Below are positions 26,044 through 35,252 of a stretch of DNA of 64,000 bases, one piece after another. Source of the DNA: Rhizobium pisi (lineage in GTDB: Bacteria; Pseudomonadota; Alphaproteobacteria; Rhizobiales; Rhizobiaceae); NCBI RefSeq assembly GCF_003938655.1, contig NZ_RJJT01000018.1, positions 1 through 64,000 on the forward strand, read 5' to 3'. Each line of letters starts with the position of its first letter. The first letter of the stretch is position 1. The notes under the pieces were generated by a model. It was not told where the DNA came from, did not search any database, and saw nothing but the letters and a program-made list of their open reading frames with translations. A program made the position numbers and the translations under genes.

Positions 26044-28047
26044 ATGACTTCCGATCAACTGATCCGCTGGGGCATCATCGGCCCCGGCACCATCGCTCGT
26101 ACCTTTGCCGACGGCGTCGCCCATTCGCGCACCGGCAAACTTGTGGCGATCGCCACGCGCAATCCCGAGAAGCCGGGGCTTCAGGAAAACTTCCCCGGCG
26201 CCCGCATCGTCAACGGTTACGAGGCGCTGCTCGCCGACAAGGAAATCGACGCGGTCTATATCTCAACTCCTCACACCGGCCATGCCGAGTGGGCGATCAA
26301 GGCCGCACGCGCCGGCAAGCATATCCTCATCGAAAAGCCGATCGCACTTTCGGCCTATGACGCCGAAGCCGTCTATTACGAAGCGAAGAAGGCCGGCGTC
26401 TTTGCCGGCGAGGCCTTCATGTACCGCGTGCATCCGCAGACGGAGAAGCTGGTCGAGCTCATCAAGAGCGGCGTGATCGGCACTGTCCGGATCATCCGCT
26501 CCAGCTTCGGCTTCAACATGGGCAGCTTCAAGCCGGAACACCGGCTTTTCGCCAATGAGACAGCCGGCGGCGGAATTCTCGATGTCGGCGGTTATCCGGT
26601 CTCGATGGCCAGACTGATCGCCGGTGCGGCGGACGGCAAAGCCTTCCTCGACCCGGAGAAGGTTTCGGGCGTCGCCCATCTTGGCCAGAGCGGCGTCGAT
26701 GAATGGGCATCCGCCGTTCTCAAGTTCCCGAACGAGATCATCGCCGAAGTCTCCTGCTCGATCATGGCGCAGCAGGACAATGTGTTGCGCATCATCGGCT
26801 CCGAGGGCCGCATCGAGGTCGCTGACTTCTGGTTCGCCTCCGGCCACAAGGGCGGCGTCGGCAAGATTGAGATCTTCAAGGGCGGCAAACAGGAAACGAT
26901 CGAGCTCAGGGAAGACCGCTGGCTCTACTCCTTCGAGGCGGACTCTGCGGGCGACGCCATTCGCGCCGGCAGAACCGAGTTCAGCTCTCCCGGCATGAGC
27001 TGGGCGGATTCGATCGCAAACCTGCGCGTGCTCGACCAGTGGCGCGCCTCGATCGGCCTTGAATACGGTGTCGAGAAAGCAGACAAGCGCACGAAGAACA
27101 TCGCCGGCGGCACAGTGACGCGCGGCAGCAGCATTCCGCGGCGTCAGATTCCCGGTATTTCCAAGCCGGCCTCGGTGGTCACACTCGGCTTCGAGTTCTT
27201 CCCGAATTTCGCCTCTGCCTCGCTGACGCTTGATGCCTTCTACGAGGCCGGGGGCAATGCCTTCGACACCGCCTATGTCTATGGCGGCGGCAAGACGGAG
27301 ACGATCTTCGGCGACTGGCACACGAGCCGCAAGGTGCCGCGCGAGGAGATCGTGCTGATCGGCAAGGGCGCGCATTCGCCGCTCTGCTATCCCGACATGA
27401 TCGCAAAGCAGCTCGACCAGTCGCTCGCGCGGCTGAAGACCGACTATGTCGACGTCTATTTCATGCACCGCGACAATACCGACGTGCCTGTCGGCGAGTT
27501 CGTCGATGCCATGGATGCCGAAGTCAAACGCGGCCGCATCCGCGGCATCTTCGGCGGCTCGAACTGGACGCGCGCGCGTTTCGACGAGGCGATCGCCTAT
27601 GCCGAAAAATCAGGCAAGGCGGCGCCGGCGGCGCTCTCCAACAACTTCTCGCTTGCCGAGATGCTCGACCCGATCTGGGCCGGCTGCGTCGCCGCTTCCG
27701 ATGACGACTGGAAGAAGTGGCTGAATGAGAAGCAAATTCCGAACTTTGCCTGGTCGAGCCAGGGCCGCGGCTTCTTTACCGATCGGGCCGGCCGCGACAA
27801 GAGGGACGATGAGGAGATCGTTCGGGTCTGGTATTCCGAACGCAATTTCGGACGCCGCGACCGCGCCATCGAGCTTGCCAACAAGCTCGGTCGCAACCCG
27901 ATCCACATCGCACTTGCCTATGTGATCGCCCAGCCTTTCCCGGTCATTCCGCTGATCGGGCCACGCACCGTCGCCGAGCTGGAGGACAGCCTCTCGGCGC
28001 TCGACATCCAGCTGACACCCGATCAGGTGAAGTGGCTGGAAGGCTGA
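26044..28047 (+). CDS. Gfo/Idh/MocA oxidoreductase fused to aldo/keto reductase
   Basis: The 667-residue protein joins two complete oxidoreductase domains. Residues 1 to about 345 form a Gfo/Idh/MocA enzyme (WGIIGPGTIARTF, IEKPI, GGGILDVGGYPVSM). Residues about 375-667 form an aldo/keto reductase with FDTAYVYG (Asp and Tyr), LIGKGAH (Lys) and YFMHRD (His), which gives the full catalytic tetrad. The linker near 345-375 is rich in Arg, Ser and Pro. There is no stop or frameshift between the halves. As the last gene of the sugar importer operon it may run two redox steps on the imported sugar, for example oxidation and then reduction of a keto intermediate with cofactor recycling. Confidence 0.9.
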   Translation: MTSDQLIRWGIIGPGTIARTFADGVAHSRTGKLVAIATRNPEKPGLQENFPGARIVNGYEALLADKEIDAVYISTPHTGHAEWAIKAARAGKHILIEKPIALSAYDAEAVYYEAKKAGVFAGEAFMYRVHPQTEKLVELIKSGVIGTVRIIRSSFGFNMGSFKPEHRLFANETAGGGILDVGGYPVSMARLIAGAADGKAFLDPEKVSGVAHLGQSGVDEWASAVLKFPNEIIAEVSCSIMAQQDNVLRIIGSEGRIEVADFWFASGHKGGVGKIEIFKGGKQETIELREDRWLYSFEADSAGDAIRAGRTEFSSPGMSWADSIANLRVLDQWRASIGLEYGVEKADKRTKNIAGGTVTRGSSIPRRQIPGISKPASVVTLGFEFFPNFASASLTLDAFYEAGGNAFDTAYVYGGGKTETIFGDWHTSRKVPREEIVLIGKGAHSPLCYPDMIAKQLDQSLARLKTDYVDVYFMHRDNTDVPVGEFVDAMDAEVKRGRIRGIFGGSNWTRARFDEAIAYAEKSGKAAPAALSNNFSLAEMLDPIWAGCVAASDDDWKKWLNEKQIPNFAWSSQGRGFFTDRAGRDKRDDEEIVRVWYSERNFGRRDRAIELANKLGRNPIHIALAYVIAQPFPVIPLIGPRTVAELEDSLSALDIQLTPDQVKWLEG

Positions 28048-28053
28048 CGGAAA

Positions 28054-28087
28054 AGAGAGAGGGCGCGTTTCGAACCGCGCCCTTCTC
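28054..28087. terminator. Bidirectional terminator
   Basis: GGGCGCG pairs with CGCGCCC, extended by GAGA with TCTC across a one-base bulge. It sits between the convergent fusion gene and cydX and has A/T-rich flanks on both sides. Confidence 0.6.
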
Positions 28088-28091
28088 ATAT

Positions 28092-28214
28092 CTACTTGCG
28101 CGTTTCGGAGGCCTTGTTTCTGGCTGCGTCATCCATCAGCTCATACCACATGGCGTTGAGGACAGCGAAGGCTGCTGCCAGCGGCAGGCCGAGGATCCAT
28201 GCAAAATACCACAT
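28092..28214 (-). CDS. cydX: CydX small subunit of cytochrome bd oxidase
   Basis: This 40-residue protein begins MWYFAWILGLPLAAAFAVLN and then carries MWYELMDD and a charged tail ending ETRK. It is a single-helix membrane protein with the CydX N-terminal pattern MWYF-WILG. It starts 13 bases after the cydB stop, and its GAGGGAG ribosome site overlaps that stop. CydX stabilises the haem-bearing CydAB core. It is short enough to be missed by routine gene calling. Confidence 0.92.
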   Translation of the reverse strand: MWYFAWILGLPLAAAFAVLNAMWYELMDDAARNKASETRK

Positions 28215-28227
28215 TGTTTCGTCTCCC

Positions 28228-29382
28228 TCAGTAGGCGTGGCTGTTTTTGTCGGTGATGGATTTCTCGTCGACCTTTCCCCACAGAACCTTGTAGACCCAG
28301 GCCGTGTAGGCGAAGATCATCGGCAGGAAAATCGCTGAGACAACCAGCATGATGAACAGCGTCTGGTGGCTCGACGACGCATCCCAGACCGTCAGGCTCG
28401 ATCGCGGGTCGAGCGAGGAGGGCAAGATGAACGGGAACATCGAGAGGCCGACCGTCGAGATAATCCCGAAGATTGCGAGTTTGCTGAAGAGCAGCGTCAT
28501 CACCTCGCGCCTTGCCCGCATGGCGATGAAGGCCAAGGCCGCGCCGGCAAAGCCGAGGACGGGCGCGACGATCATCCACGAATGGGCGCCGTAATTGGCA
28601 AGCCATGCGCCTTTTTCGATCGCCACGGTCTTCAACAGCGGGTTGGAAGGCCCGATCGGGCTGATGTCGCTGGTGATGCGGTAGCCGTCGACGCCGATCC
28701 ACAGGAAGAGCCCGCCGAGGGCAAAGAGCACGATCGCGGCAAGGGCGGCGATGCTGCCATAGCTTCTGGCCCGTTCCGCAACCGGGCCGCTCGACTTCAA
28801 CACCAGCCAAGCCGCACCATGCATCACCAGCATGGCGAGGGAAAGCAGGCCGCAGAGCAGCGCATAGGGGTTGAGCAGGGCAAAGAACGAGCCTTCGTAA
28901 AATATCCGCATATCGTCGGCAAATCGGAAAGGCACGCCCTGCAGCACGTTGCCGACGGCAACGCCAAAGATCAGGGACGGCACGAAACCGCCGATGAAGA
29001 GTGCCCAGTCCCAGCCGTTGCGCCAATTGGCGCTCTCCCGCTTCGACCGGTATTTGAAGCCGACCGGGCGCAGGATGAGAGCGAAAAGAATCGCAAACAT
29101 GGCCAGATAGAAGCCCGAGAAGGAGACGGCATAAAGCGGCGGCCAGGCGGCGAAGATGGCGCCGCCGCCGAGGATCAGCCAGACCTGGTTGCCTTCCCAG
29201 GTGGCGCCGATGGTGTTGATCGTCACCCGCCGTTCCGTATCGGTCCTGGCGACGAAAGGCAGAAGCGCACCGACGCCGAGGTCGAAGCCACCCGTCGTGG
29301 CAAAGGCGATCAGCAGAACGCCGAGCAGCAGCCACCAGATGACGCGTAGGGTTTCATAGTCGATGAGTTCGTGAAGGATCAT
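28228..29382 (-). CDS. cydB: Cytochrome bd ubiquinol oxidase subunit II
   Basis: The 384-residue integral membrane protein begins MILHELIDYETLRVIWWLLLG and has eight or nine hydrophobic segments; TTGGFDLGVGALLPFV and the WEGNQVWLILGGGA stretch are hallmark CydB sequences. Length matches E. coli CydB (379). It lies six bases after cydA and is followed by cydX. With CydA it forms the high-affinity quinol oxidase used at low oxygen. Confidence 0.96.
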   Translation of the reverse strand: MILHELIDYETLRVIWWLLLGVLLIAFATTGGFDLGVGALLPFVARTDTERRVTINTIGATWEGNQVWLILGGGAIFAAWPPLYAVSFSGFYLAMFAILFALILRPVGFKYRSKRESANWRNGWDWALFIGGFVPSLIFGVAVGNVLQGVPFRFADDMRIFYEGSFFALLNPYALLCGLLSLAMLVMHGAAWLVLKSSGPVAERARSYGSIAALAAIVLFALGGLFLWIGVDGYRITSDISPIGPSNPLLKTVAIEKGAWLANYGAHSWMIVAPVLGFAGAALAFIAMRARREVMTLLFSKLAIFGIISTVGLSMFPFILPSSLDPRSSLTVWDASSSHQTLFIMLVVSAIFLPMIFAYTAWVYKVLWGKVDEKSITDKNSHAY

Positions 29383-29388
29383 GACGGT

Positions 29389-30969
29389 TCACTCCGCGGC
29401 CGGGACGAGGGTTTCGGAAATGAGATGGGCTTCCGGCTCGTCGTCCGGTTCCGGTCCCTGCCTGATCGCCTTGATCATCAGGCTCATCTCGATGACGATC
29501 AGCACCGTGTAGAGTGCGGCAAAACCGATGATCGTCAAAAGCACGGTGCTGGCGCCGAGACTGGAGACGGCTGCCGCCGTCGGCAGCACGCCTTCGATCA
29601 CCCACGGCTGACGGCCGAATTCGGCGACGACCCAGCCGAATTCGATGGCGACCCAGGGCAGCGGAATAGCAAGGACGGCGATCCTCAGGAGCAGCGGGAA
29701 TTTGTCGAGCTGGCGTCGCGCCGACAGCCAGAAGAAGGTCGTCATCAGCAGGATGAAGAACATGCCGAGGCCGACCATGATGCGGAAGGACCAGAAGAGC
29801 GTCGGCACATGCGGGATCGTATCGCGCGCGGCCTGGACGATCTGCTCATCGGACGCCTGGCGCGGGTCGTCGACGTAGCGCTTCAGAAGAAGAGCATAAC
29901 CGAGATCATGGCCGAGATCCTCGAAGGAAGTGCGCACTCCCTGCGCAACCTGATCCTGTGCCGGCGCGGCGCGGATCTGCATCAGCGCATCATAAGCCTT
30001 GATGCCGTCGCGGATTCGGGTTTCGGCCTGCTGCTCAAGCTTGTCGATACCAGGGATCTCAGTCGTCAGCGACCGCGTGCCGATCAGGCCCATGACCCAG
30101 GGAATATGGACGGCGAAATGCGTTTCACGCGCTTCCTGGTCGGGAAAGCCGAAAGCGGTGAAGGCCGCCGGCGCCGGTTCCGTCTTCCACATGCCTTCGA
30201 TGGCGGCAAGCTTCATCTTCTGGTTTTCGGTGGCGAGATAACCGCTCTCGTCGCCAAGCACGACGACCGAGAGCGCCGAGGCAAGACCGAAGGAGGCGGC
30301 CACGGTCATCGAGCGCTTGGCAAGCTCGATATGCCGGCCTTTCAGCACATACCAGGCCGAGACGCCGAGCACGAAAACCGAGGCGCAGACATAACCCGCC
30401 GACACCGTGTGGACGAATTTGGCTTGGGCGACGGGATTGAAGACCACGTCGAAAAAGCTCGTGATCTCCATGCGCATCGTCTGCGGATTGAGCGCCGATC
30501 CCACAGGGTTCTGCATCCAGCCATTGGCGATCAGGATCCAGAGCGCGGAAAAATTCGAGCCGAGCGCTACCGCCCAGGTGGCGACGAGATGGCCGACCTT
30601 CGACATCTTGTCCCAGCCGAAGAAGAACAGCCCGACGAAGGTCGCCTCGAGGAAGAAGGCCATCAGGCCTTCGATCGCCAGCGGCGCGCCGAAGATGTCA
30701 CCGACATAGTAGCTGTAATAGCTCCAGTTCATCCCGAACTGGAATTCCATGACGATGCCTGTGGCAACGCCGAGCACGAAATTGATGCCGAACAGCGTGC
30801 CCCAGAATTTCGTCATCTGCCGCCAGATCTGGCGGCCGGTCATGACATAAACGGTTTCCATGATCGCCAGGAGCACGGACAGGCCGAGCGTCAGAGGCAC
30901 GAACAGGAAGTGGTAAAGCGCCGTCAATGCGAATTGGAAGCGCGAAAGTGCTACGATATCTAGTTCCAT
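29389..30969 (-). CDS. cydA: Cytochrome bd ubiquinol oxidase subunit I
   Basis: The 526-residue membrane protein carries the haem-bearing core: His20 in ALYHFLF, the later His in KFVHTVSAGYV, and the Met in SFRIMVGLG. The quinol-binding Q-loop begins NQKMKLAAIEGMW and is of the long, E. coli-like type. It starts MELDIVALSRFQFALTA with GGGAGAAAG upstream. It lies 80 bases after cydC in the same direction, so it is part of the operon but may have its own translation control. It oxidises ubiquinol and reduces oxygen to water. Confidence 0.97.
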   Translation of the reverse strand: MELDIVALSRFQFALTALYHFLFVPLTLGLSVLLAIMETVYVMTGRQIWRQMTKFWGTLFGINFVLGVATGIVMEFQFGMNWSYYSYYVGDIFGAPLAIEGLMAFFLEATFVGLFFFGWDKMSKVGHLVATWAVALGSNFSALWILIANGWMQNPVGSALNPQTMRMEITSFFDVVFNPVAQAKFVHTVSAGYVCASVFVLGVSAWYVLKGRHIELAKRSMTVAASFGLASALSVVVLGDESGYLATENQKMKLAAIEGMWKTEPAPAAFTAFGFPDQEARETHFAVHIPWVMGLIGTRSLTTEIPGIDKLEQQAETRIRDGIKAYDALMQIRAAPAQDQVAQGVRTSFEDLGHDLGYALLLKRYVDDPRQASDEQIVQAARDTIPHVPTLFWSFRIMVGLGMFFILLMTTFFWLSARRQLDKFPLLLRIAVLAIPLPWVAIEFGWVVAEFGRQPWVIEGVLPTAAAVSSLGASTVLLTIIGFAALYTVLIVIEMSLMIKAIRQGPEPDDEPEAHLISETLVPAAE

Positions 30970-31049
30970 TGTCTTTCTCCCACGGTCCCACGGGGTACAG
31001 AACGTTCCTCGAGCGCCGGTTGGCTCCTGAGGGCATGCAAATGCACGGC

Positions 31050-32741
31050 TCAGTCCGGCCGAAGCCGGTCGAGCGCCTTTTCGAACGCCGCCTCTCCCCG
31101 GCGCGAAACTTGTGTGATGCGGCCGCCTTCGATGATGGCGATGCGATCGGCGATCGCAGCCTCCCGGCGGATATGCGTGGCGATGACAAGCGAGCGGCCT
31201 GCCGCCATTGCCGATAGACGGCTGAGCACATCGCGGGCGGTGGCGCCATCGAGGCCCTCGGTCGGCTCGTCGAGCAGCCAGAGCGGCGTGTCGCGCAGAA
31301 AGAGCCGGGCAAGCGCCAGCCGGCGCGACTGGCCGCCGGAAAGGCCGAGACCACCTTCGCCGAGCCTTGTGTCGATCCCCCGCGGCATCGCCTCTATATC
31401 GGCAAGCAGACCGGCGGCGGCGAGCGCTTCACGGAGACGGACCTCGCCTGCATCAGGATTCGCCAGCCTCAGGTTGCCGCTCAGATTGTCCTCGAAGAGT
31501 TCCGTCCGCTGCGTCAGCAGGGTCGACGGCACTGCGGCAACGCCTCCCGTCCTTGCCGACAACTCGCCGGAAAGCAGGGCAAGCAGGCTCGACTTACCGG
31601 CGCCGCTGCTGCCGACGACGGCCAGGCGTTCACCCTTCTTGAGCTCGAGGTCGATGCCTTCGAGCGCCGGCGCGGTGGAATTTTCATGGAAGGCGGACAC
31701 GTCGGCCAGAGAAAAAGCATATCCCGGCCGCGGCGCCGCCAACGGCTCGGGTGCCGCCACGGCGGCGAGCCGCGGCGCAGTGCGCTTTGCCGCCAATAGC
31801 GTTCGCCCGAGTTCCAGGGCGCCGCGGCGTAGCGCCGCGAAGGGTTCGACCGCCGCGAAGGCGACGAGCAGCCCGAGTGCTGCGACAGGCGCGGTAATCA
31901 CCATTGTTTCCGCAAGGGCTGCGACGGCAAGCAGCGAACCCGTCAACAGGAGGGTGGAAACAAGGCCAAAGCCGAATGTCAGCCCGGTTTCGACGCGGTT
32001 CAACCGGTCGTCGGCACAGGCGGCGTAGCTGTCGGCCATGGCGATTGCGCTCCTTTGCGCGGCAAGGCGGCCGGCCATCAGCAGGTCGGTCTGGCCGGCG
32101 ACGAGATCGATCGTCCGCGACCGCAGCGCTTCAATGCCGTGGGCGCGTCTGCGGGCATGTTTGCGCGCCGCCCGAGCTGCGATCAGTGGCAGGCCGAGGC
32201 CGGCAATGGCGAGGAAGAGGCCAAAGCACAGGCCGAACTGGGGATGCATCAGCCCCAGCGCGACGCTTGCGGCCAATGCCGCGCCGATCGCCACCGCGGC
32301 CGGCACGAGAATACGGAGATAGAGGGAGTCGAGCGCATCGATATCGGCCGTCAGCCGGAAGAGGAGCCTTGCGGGACGACGCAGTAGCGTGCGGGCAGCA
32401 CCCCGTTCGGCAAAGCCGCGAAACAGCCTTTCGCGAAGGGCGGCAAGCACGCCAAGCGTTGCGTCATGGGTTGCAAGCCTTTCACCATAGCGTGCCGCTG
32501 TCCTGACGATGGCGAGCAGGCGAATGCCGGCTGCCGGCGCAAAGACGTCGAAGGTGACGGCGGCTGCGGCCGAAAGCCCGGCAAGCGAAGTGGCGGTGAT
32601 GAACCAGCCGGAGAGGCCGAGCAGCGCGATACCCGCCGTCACCGTCGCCGCCGAAAGCACCGCGCCGAGCAGCAGCGCGCGCCGGCGCTCGGCGAGGAAT
32701 AGGTGCAGGATCGGCCTGATATCCGCTATAAATCCGCTCAT
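31050..32741 (-). CDS. cydC: CydC, glutathione/cysteine ABC exporter subunit
   Basis: The 563-residue half-transporter has six membrane helices, then an ATPase domain with Walker A GSSGAGKSS, signature LSGGQSRRLALAR and Walker B LWLLDEPTEGLD. It overlaps cydD by four bases. CydDC exports thiols to the periplasm and is required for assembly of bd oxidase, which fits its place before cydA. The second-gene position and sequence pattern support CydC rather than CydD. Confidence 0.93.
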   Translation of the reverse strand: MSGFIADIRPILHLFLAERRRALLLGAVLSAATVTAGIALLGLSGWFITATSLAGLSAAAAVTFDVFAPAAGIRLLAIVRTAARYGERLATHDATLGVLAALRERLFRGFAERGAARTLLRRPARLLFRLTADIDALDSLYLRILVPAAVAIGAALAASVALGLMHPQFGLCFGLFLAIAGLGLPLIAARAARKHARRRAHGIEALRSRTIDLVAGQTDLLMAGRLAAQRSAIAMADSYAACADDRLNRVETGLTFGFGLVSTLLLTGSLLAVAALAETMVITAPVAALGLLVAFAAVEPFAALRRGALELGRTLLAAKRTAPRLAAVAAPEPLAAPRPGYAFSLADVSAFHENSTAPALEGIDLELKKGERLAVVGSSGAGKSSLLALLSGELSARTGGVAAVPSTLLTQRTELFEDNLSGNLRLANPDAGEVRLREALAAAGLLADIEAMPRGIDTRLGEGGLGLSGGQSRRLALARLFLRDTPLWLLDEPTEGLDGATARDVLSRLSAMAAGRSLVIATHIRREAAIADRIAIIEGGRITQVSRRGEAAFEKALDRLRPD

Positions 32742-34468
32742 TCGGCCGCCTCCCTCAGGATGAGACCGGCGTCGATACGCATGGTGCGATGCATGCGGGC
32801 GGCAAGCAGCGGATCGTGGGTCGCGACGACGAGGGTTCGACCCCGCGCGAGCGAAAGCAGGCTCTCGGTCACTTCAGCCGCGGTGGCGGCGTCGAGATGC
32901 GCGGTCGGCTCGTCGGCAAGGATCACCTTCAGATGCGGATTGCAGGCCGCGCGCGCGATCGCCAGCCGGAGCGCCTCACCGCCGGAAAGCCCGATTCCAC
33001 CTTCGCCGAGCGGCCGGTTGCCATAGGCATCTGCAACCTTTCGGAGTCTGGCGGCATCAAGGGCTTCAGCGACTTCGGCACGCAGAATTCCGGGCCTTCC
33101 AAGCGCGATATTGCCCGCGACGGTGCCAGCGAAAATATGCGGGTTCTGGCCGATCCACGCCATGCCGCCACGCAGGCTGGCCGCCGTCTCATCCGTTAGT
33201 TCGACGCCGCCGATGACGATGCGGCCATCGGTGCAGGGCGCCAACCCCGACATCAGCGAAAGAAGCGTCGACTTGCCGGAACCGCTGGCGCCGAGGAGCG
33301 CCAGATGTTCGCCGGCGGCGACATCGAGATTGAACCCACCAAGGATCAACGGCTCGTCGGCGCCATAACGAAAGGCGAGATTTTCAAGGCGGATATCCGG
33401 CGCCTCGGTGCCGGCGGGAACAGCCGGTTCAGCCGATCCCCGGATGGGCAGGCTGCCGACGGCAAGGGCGTCCAGCGCTTTCAGCGCCGCTTCACCGGCC
33501 GCCCGATCGTGCCAGACCGCCGAAAGCTCGCGCAGCGGCTCGAAGAAAGCCGGCGCCAGCAGCAGGATGAACAGTCCCTCGGTCAAATCGAGCCGGCCAA
33601 CCCAAGTGCCGAAGCGGATTTCGCCGAGCAGGCTGAAACCGACATAGACGGCAATCATTGCCACGCCGAGCGCGGCAAAGAGTTCGAGCACGGCAGAAGA
33701 GAGAAACGCGATCTTCAGCACCGCCATGGTGCGTTTGCGCAGCGACTCCGCCTCCTCTCGCAGCCTGAGGGCGGTCGCATCCACTGCGTTGAGCGCGCGG
33801 ATCGTCGCCAGTCCACGCAGGCGGTCGAGCAGGAAGCCGTTGAGGCCGCCGGTCGCGACGAGCTGTTTTTCGCTGGCCGCCTGGGCGCGCCAGCCGATCA
33901 GCGCCATGAAAACAGGGATCAGCGGTGCGGCAAACAGCAGAACCAGCGCAGCAATCCAGGAGACGGGAAGGATGAAGGCAAGGATGACGAGCGGCACGAG
34001 GCTCGCCTTCATCCGCGCGGGATGGAAACGAGCGAGATAGGGCACGACGAGTTCCGCCTGCTCGCCAATGATGCTTGCGGCTTTGCCGGAGGCGGGCCGG
34101 CCGCGATCGACCGGCGACGATAGGGAAAGAGCGGCTATGGCAATCTCGCGCCTGCGGCTGAGTTCGGCGCGCGCGGCATGAAAGGCCAGGCGACCGCCAG
34201 CCGCGTCGAGACAGCTTCTTGCCAATCCGAGGACGAGGATGCCCAGGGCCGGCCAGAGAACGTCATGCAGCCCGCCGCCATCGGCGATACGGCCGACCGA
34301 AACGGCCAGCAACCCGGCCTGCGGGATCCATATGGTAGCAGCCAATGCCTGCAGCAATGCCGCCCTGCGCAGGCGGCCTTTTGTCGCGTCACCGCGGGAC
34401 GAAGTGACCTCGCCATTCGGCGGCCGTGCTTCGGGCTTGTCTGTCGCGTCGAAGAAAGCAGTGCCCAT
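32738..34468 (-). CDS. cydD: CydD, glutathione/cysteine ABC exporter subunit
   Basis: The 576-residue half-transporter begins with a polar N-terminus of about 35 residues, then six membrane helices and an ATPase domain with Walker A GASGSGKST, signature GLSGGEALRLAIARA and Walker B KVILADEPTAHLD. CydD-like stretches include LAGAARS-type helix equivalents and GGLNGFLLDRLRGLATIRAL. It starts four bases after the GbsR-like regulator. It pairs with CydC to form the exporter needed for bd oxidase maturation. Confidence 0.93.
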   Translation of the reverse strand: MGTAFFDATDKPEARPPNGEVTSSRGDATKGRLRRAALLQALAATIWIPQAGLLAVSVGRIADGGGLHDVLWPALGILVLGLARSCLDAAGGRLAFHAARAELSRRREIAIAALSLSSPVDRGRPASGKAASIIGEQAELVVPYLARFHPARMKASLVPLVILAFILPVSWIAALVLLFAAPLIPVFMALIGWRAQAASEKQLVATGGLNGFLLDRLRGLATIRALNAVDATALRLREEAESLRKRTMAVLKIAFLSSAVLELFAALGVAMIAVYVGFSLLGEIRFGTWVGRLDLTEGLFILLLAPAFFEPLRELSAVWHDRAAGEAALKALDALAVGSLPIRGSAEPAVPAGTEAPDIRLENLAFRYGADEPLILGGFNLDVAAGEHLALLGASGSGKSTLLSLMSGLAPCTDGRIVIGGVELTDETAASLRGGMAWIGQNPHIFAGTVAGNIALGRPGILRAEVAEALDAARLRKVADAYGNRPLGEGGIGLSGGEALRLAIARAACNPHLKVILADEPTAHLDAATAAEVTESLLSLARGRTLVVATHDPLLAARMHRTMRIDAGLILREAAE

Positions 34469-34472
34469 GGCG

Positions 34473-35051
34473 CTAACTCTTGTTCGCAGGATTCGGCCGG
34501 CGGCTCCGGCCGAGAGAGACGACCCGGTCCTTGGCCTCCAGAAGCTTGGTCACTTTCGCACCCAGCGAGAGTAGCGTCGCGAGCCTTTCCGTTTCAAGTT
34601 GTTTTACGTCTTCATACCAATGCGTCAGCTGTTCGATCAGCGTATGCATGTCGCTCATACGCTCCTGCGCGTAACGTTCGGCATCGCTCGCCGGCCGCTG
34701 CATCAGGATTTCGCGCAGGACGGAAAGCGTCGGATCGACCTCGCGCTTCTTTCGTTCCTCTGCCAGTGTCCTCAAAATCTGCCAGACATCGTCGGGCGTC
34801 GTGAAGAAATCGCGGCGATCGTCCGGCTTGTGCTTGAGAAGGACGAGGTTCCATGCCTGCAATTCGCGCAGGCTCATCGAAACATTGGAGCGCGAGATGC
34901 TGAGGGAATCGGCGATCTCCTCGGCGCAGAGCGGCGCGGGAGAGACGAAAAGCAGGGCATAGATCTGGCCGACTGTGCGGTTGATCCCCCAGCGAGAGCC
35001 CATTTCGCCGAAATGGAGAACGAAGGATTGGACTAGAGGCGGGAGATTCAT
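34473..35051 (-). CDS. GbsR/MarR-family transcriptional regulator
   Basis: The 192-residue protein has a winged-helix domain: TVGQIYALLFVSPAPLCAEEIADSLSISRSNVSMSLRELQAW (shown in parts), followed by a helical C-terminal half, LEQLTHWYEDVKQLE-like. This is the GbsR/MarR pattern. The ATG at 35051 begins MNLPPLVQSF; an in-frame extension to 35147 crosses the palindrome at 35069-35098 and is rejected. It heads the cyd operon and probably acts on that palindrome as an autorepressor or redox-linked co-regulator. Effector unknown. Confidence 0.85.
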   Translation of the reverse strand: MNLPPLVQSFVLHFGEMGSRWGINRTVGQIYALLFVSPAPLCAEEIADSLSISRSNVSMSLRELQAWNLVLLKHKPDDRRDFFTTPDDVWQILRTLAEERKKREVDPTLSVLREILMQRPASDAERYAQERMSDMHTLIEQLTHWYEDVKQLETERLATLLSLGAKVTKLLEAKDRVVSLGRSRRPNPANKS

Positions 35052-35068
35052 TGCTGTTTCCGTTGCGT

Positions 35069-35098
35069 CAGTGATTTCAGAAATTTCTGAAATTACTG
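35069..35098. promoter_or_regulatory. 30-bp palindromic operator candidate
   Basis: The centre TTTCAGAAATTTCTGAAA is a perfect 18-base palindrome, extending to 30 bases (35069-35098) with one mismatched pair. It lies 18 bases upstream of the regulator ATG, so it is in the 5' leader of the cyd operon. Its symmetry fits a dimeric MarR/GbsR-type regulator. Confidence 0.6.
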
Positions 35099-35206
35099 TA
35101 CAGACTTTCGCACCCCGCCGACAATCGGCAAGGCGACCCTGCGTCAATTTGGATGTCCGTTCGTTGATCGTGCGTCACGATATAGCCCGACACGGCACGG
35201 CCGGAT

Positions 35207-35220
35207 TTGATTTGGATCAA
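35207..35220. promoter_or_regulatory. FNR/FixK box (TTGAT-N4-ATCAA)
   Basis: TTGATTTGGATCAA is a perfect anaerobox. It is 156 bases upstream of the regulator ATG on the minus-strand side, so a class II start would lie near 35172 and read into the cyd operon. FnrN or FixK activation at low oxygen is what is expected for a bd oxidase in rhizobia. Confidence 0.8.
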
Positions 35221-35252
35221 GTCCACGCGACTTTGCAGCGATGATGCGGAAA

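Noticed and set aside
29371..30963. A 530-codon plus-strand frame opposite cydA
   Set aside because: The product is rich in His, Arg and Asp with no hydrophobic or family pattern, and cydA on the other strand is beyond doubt.
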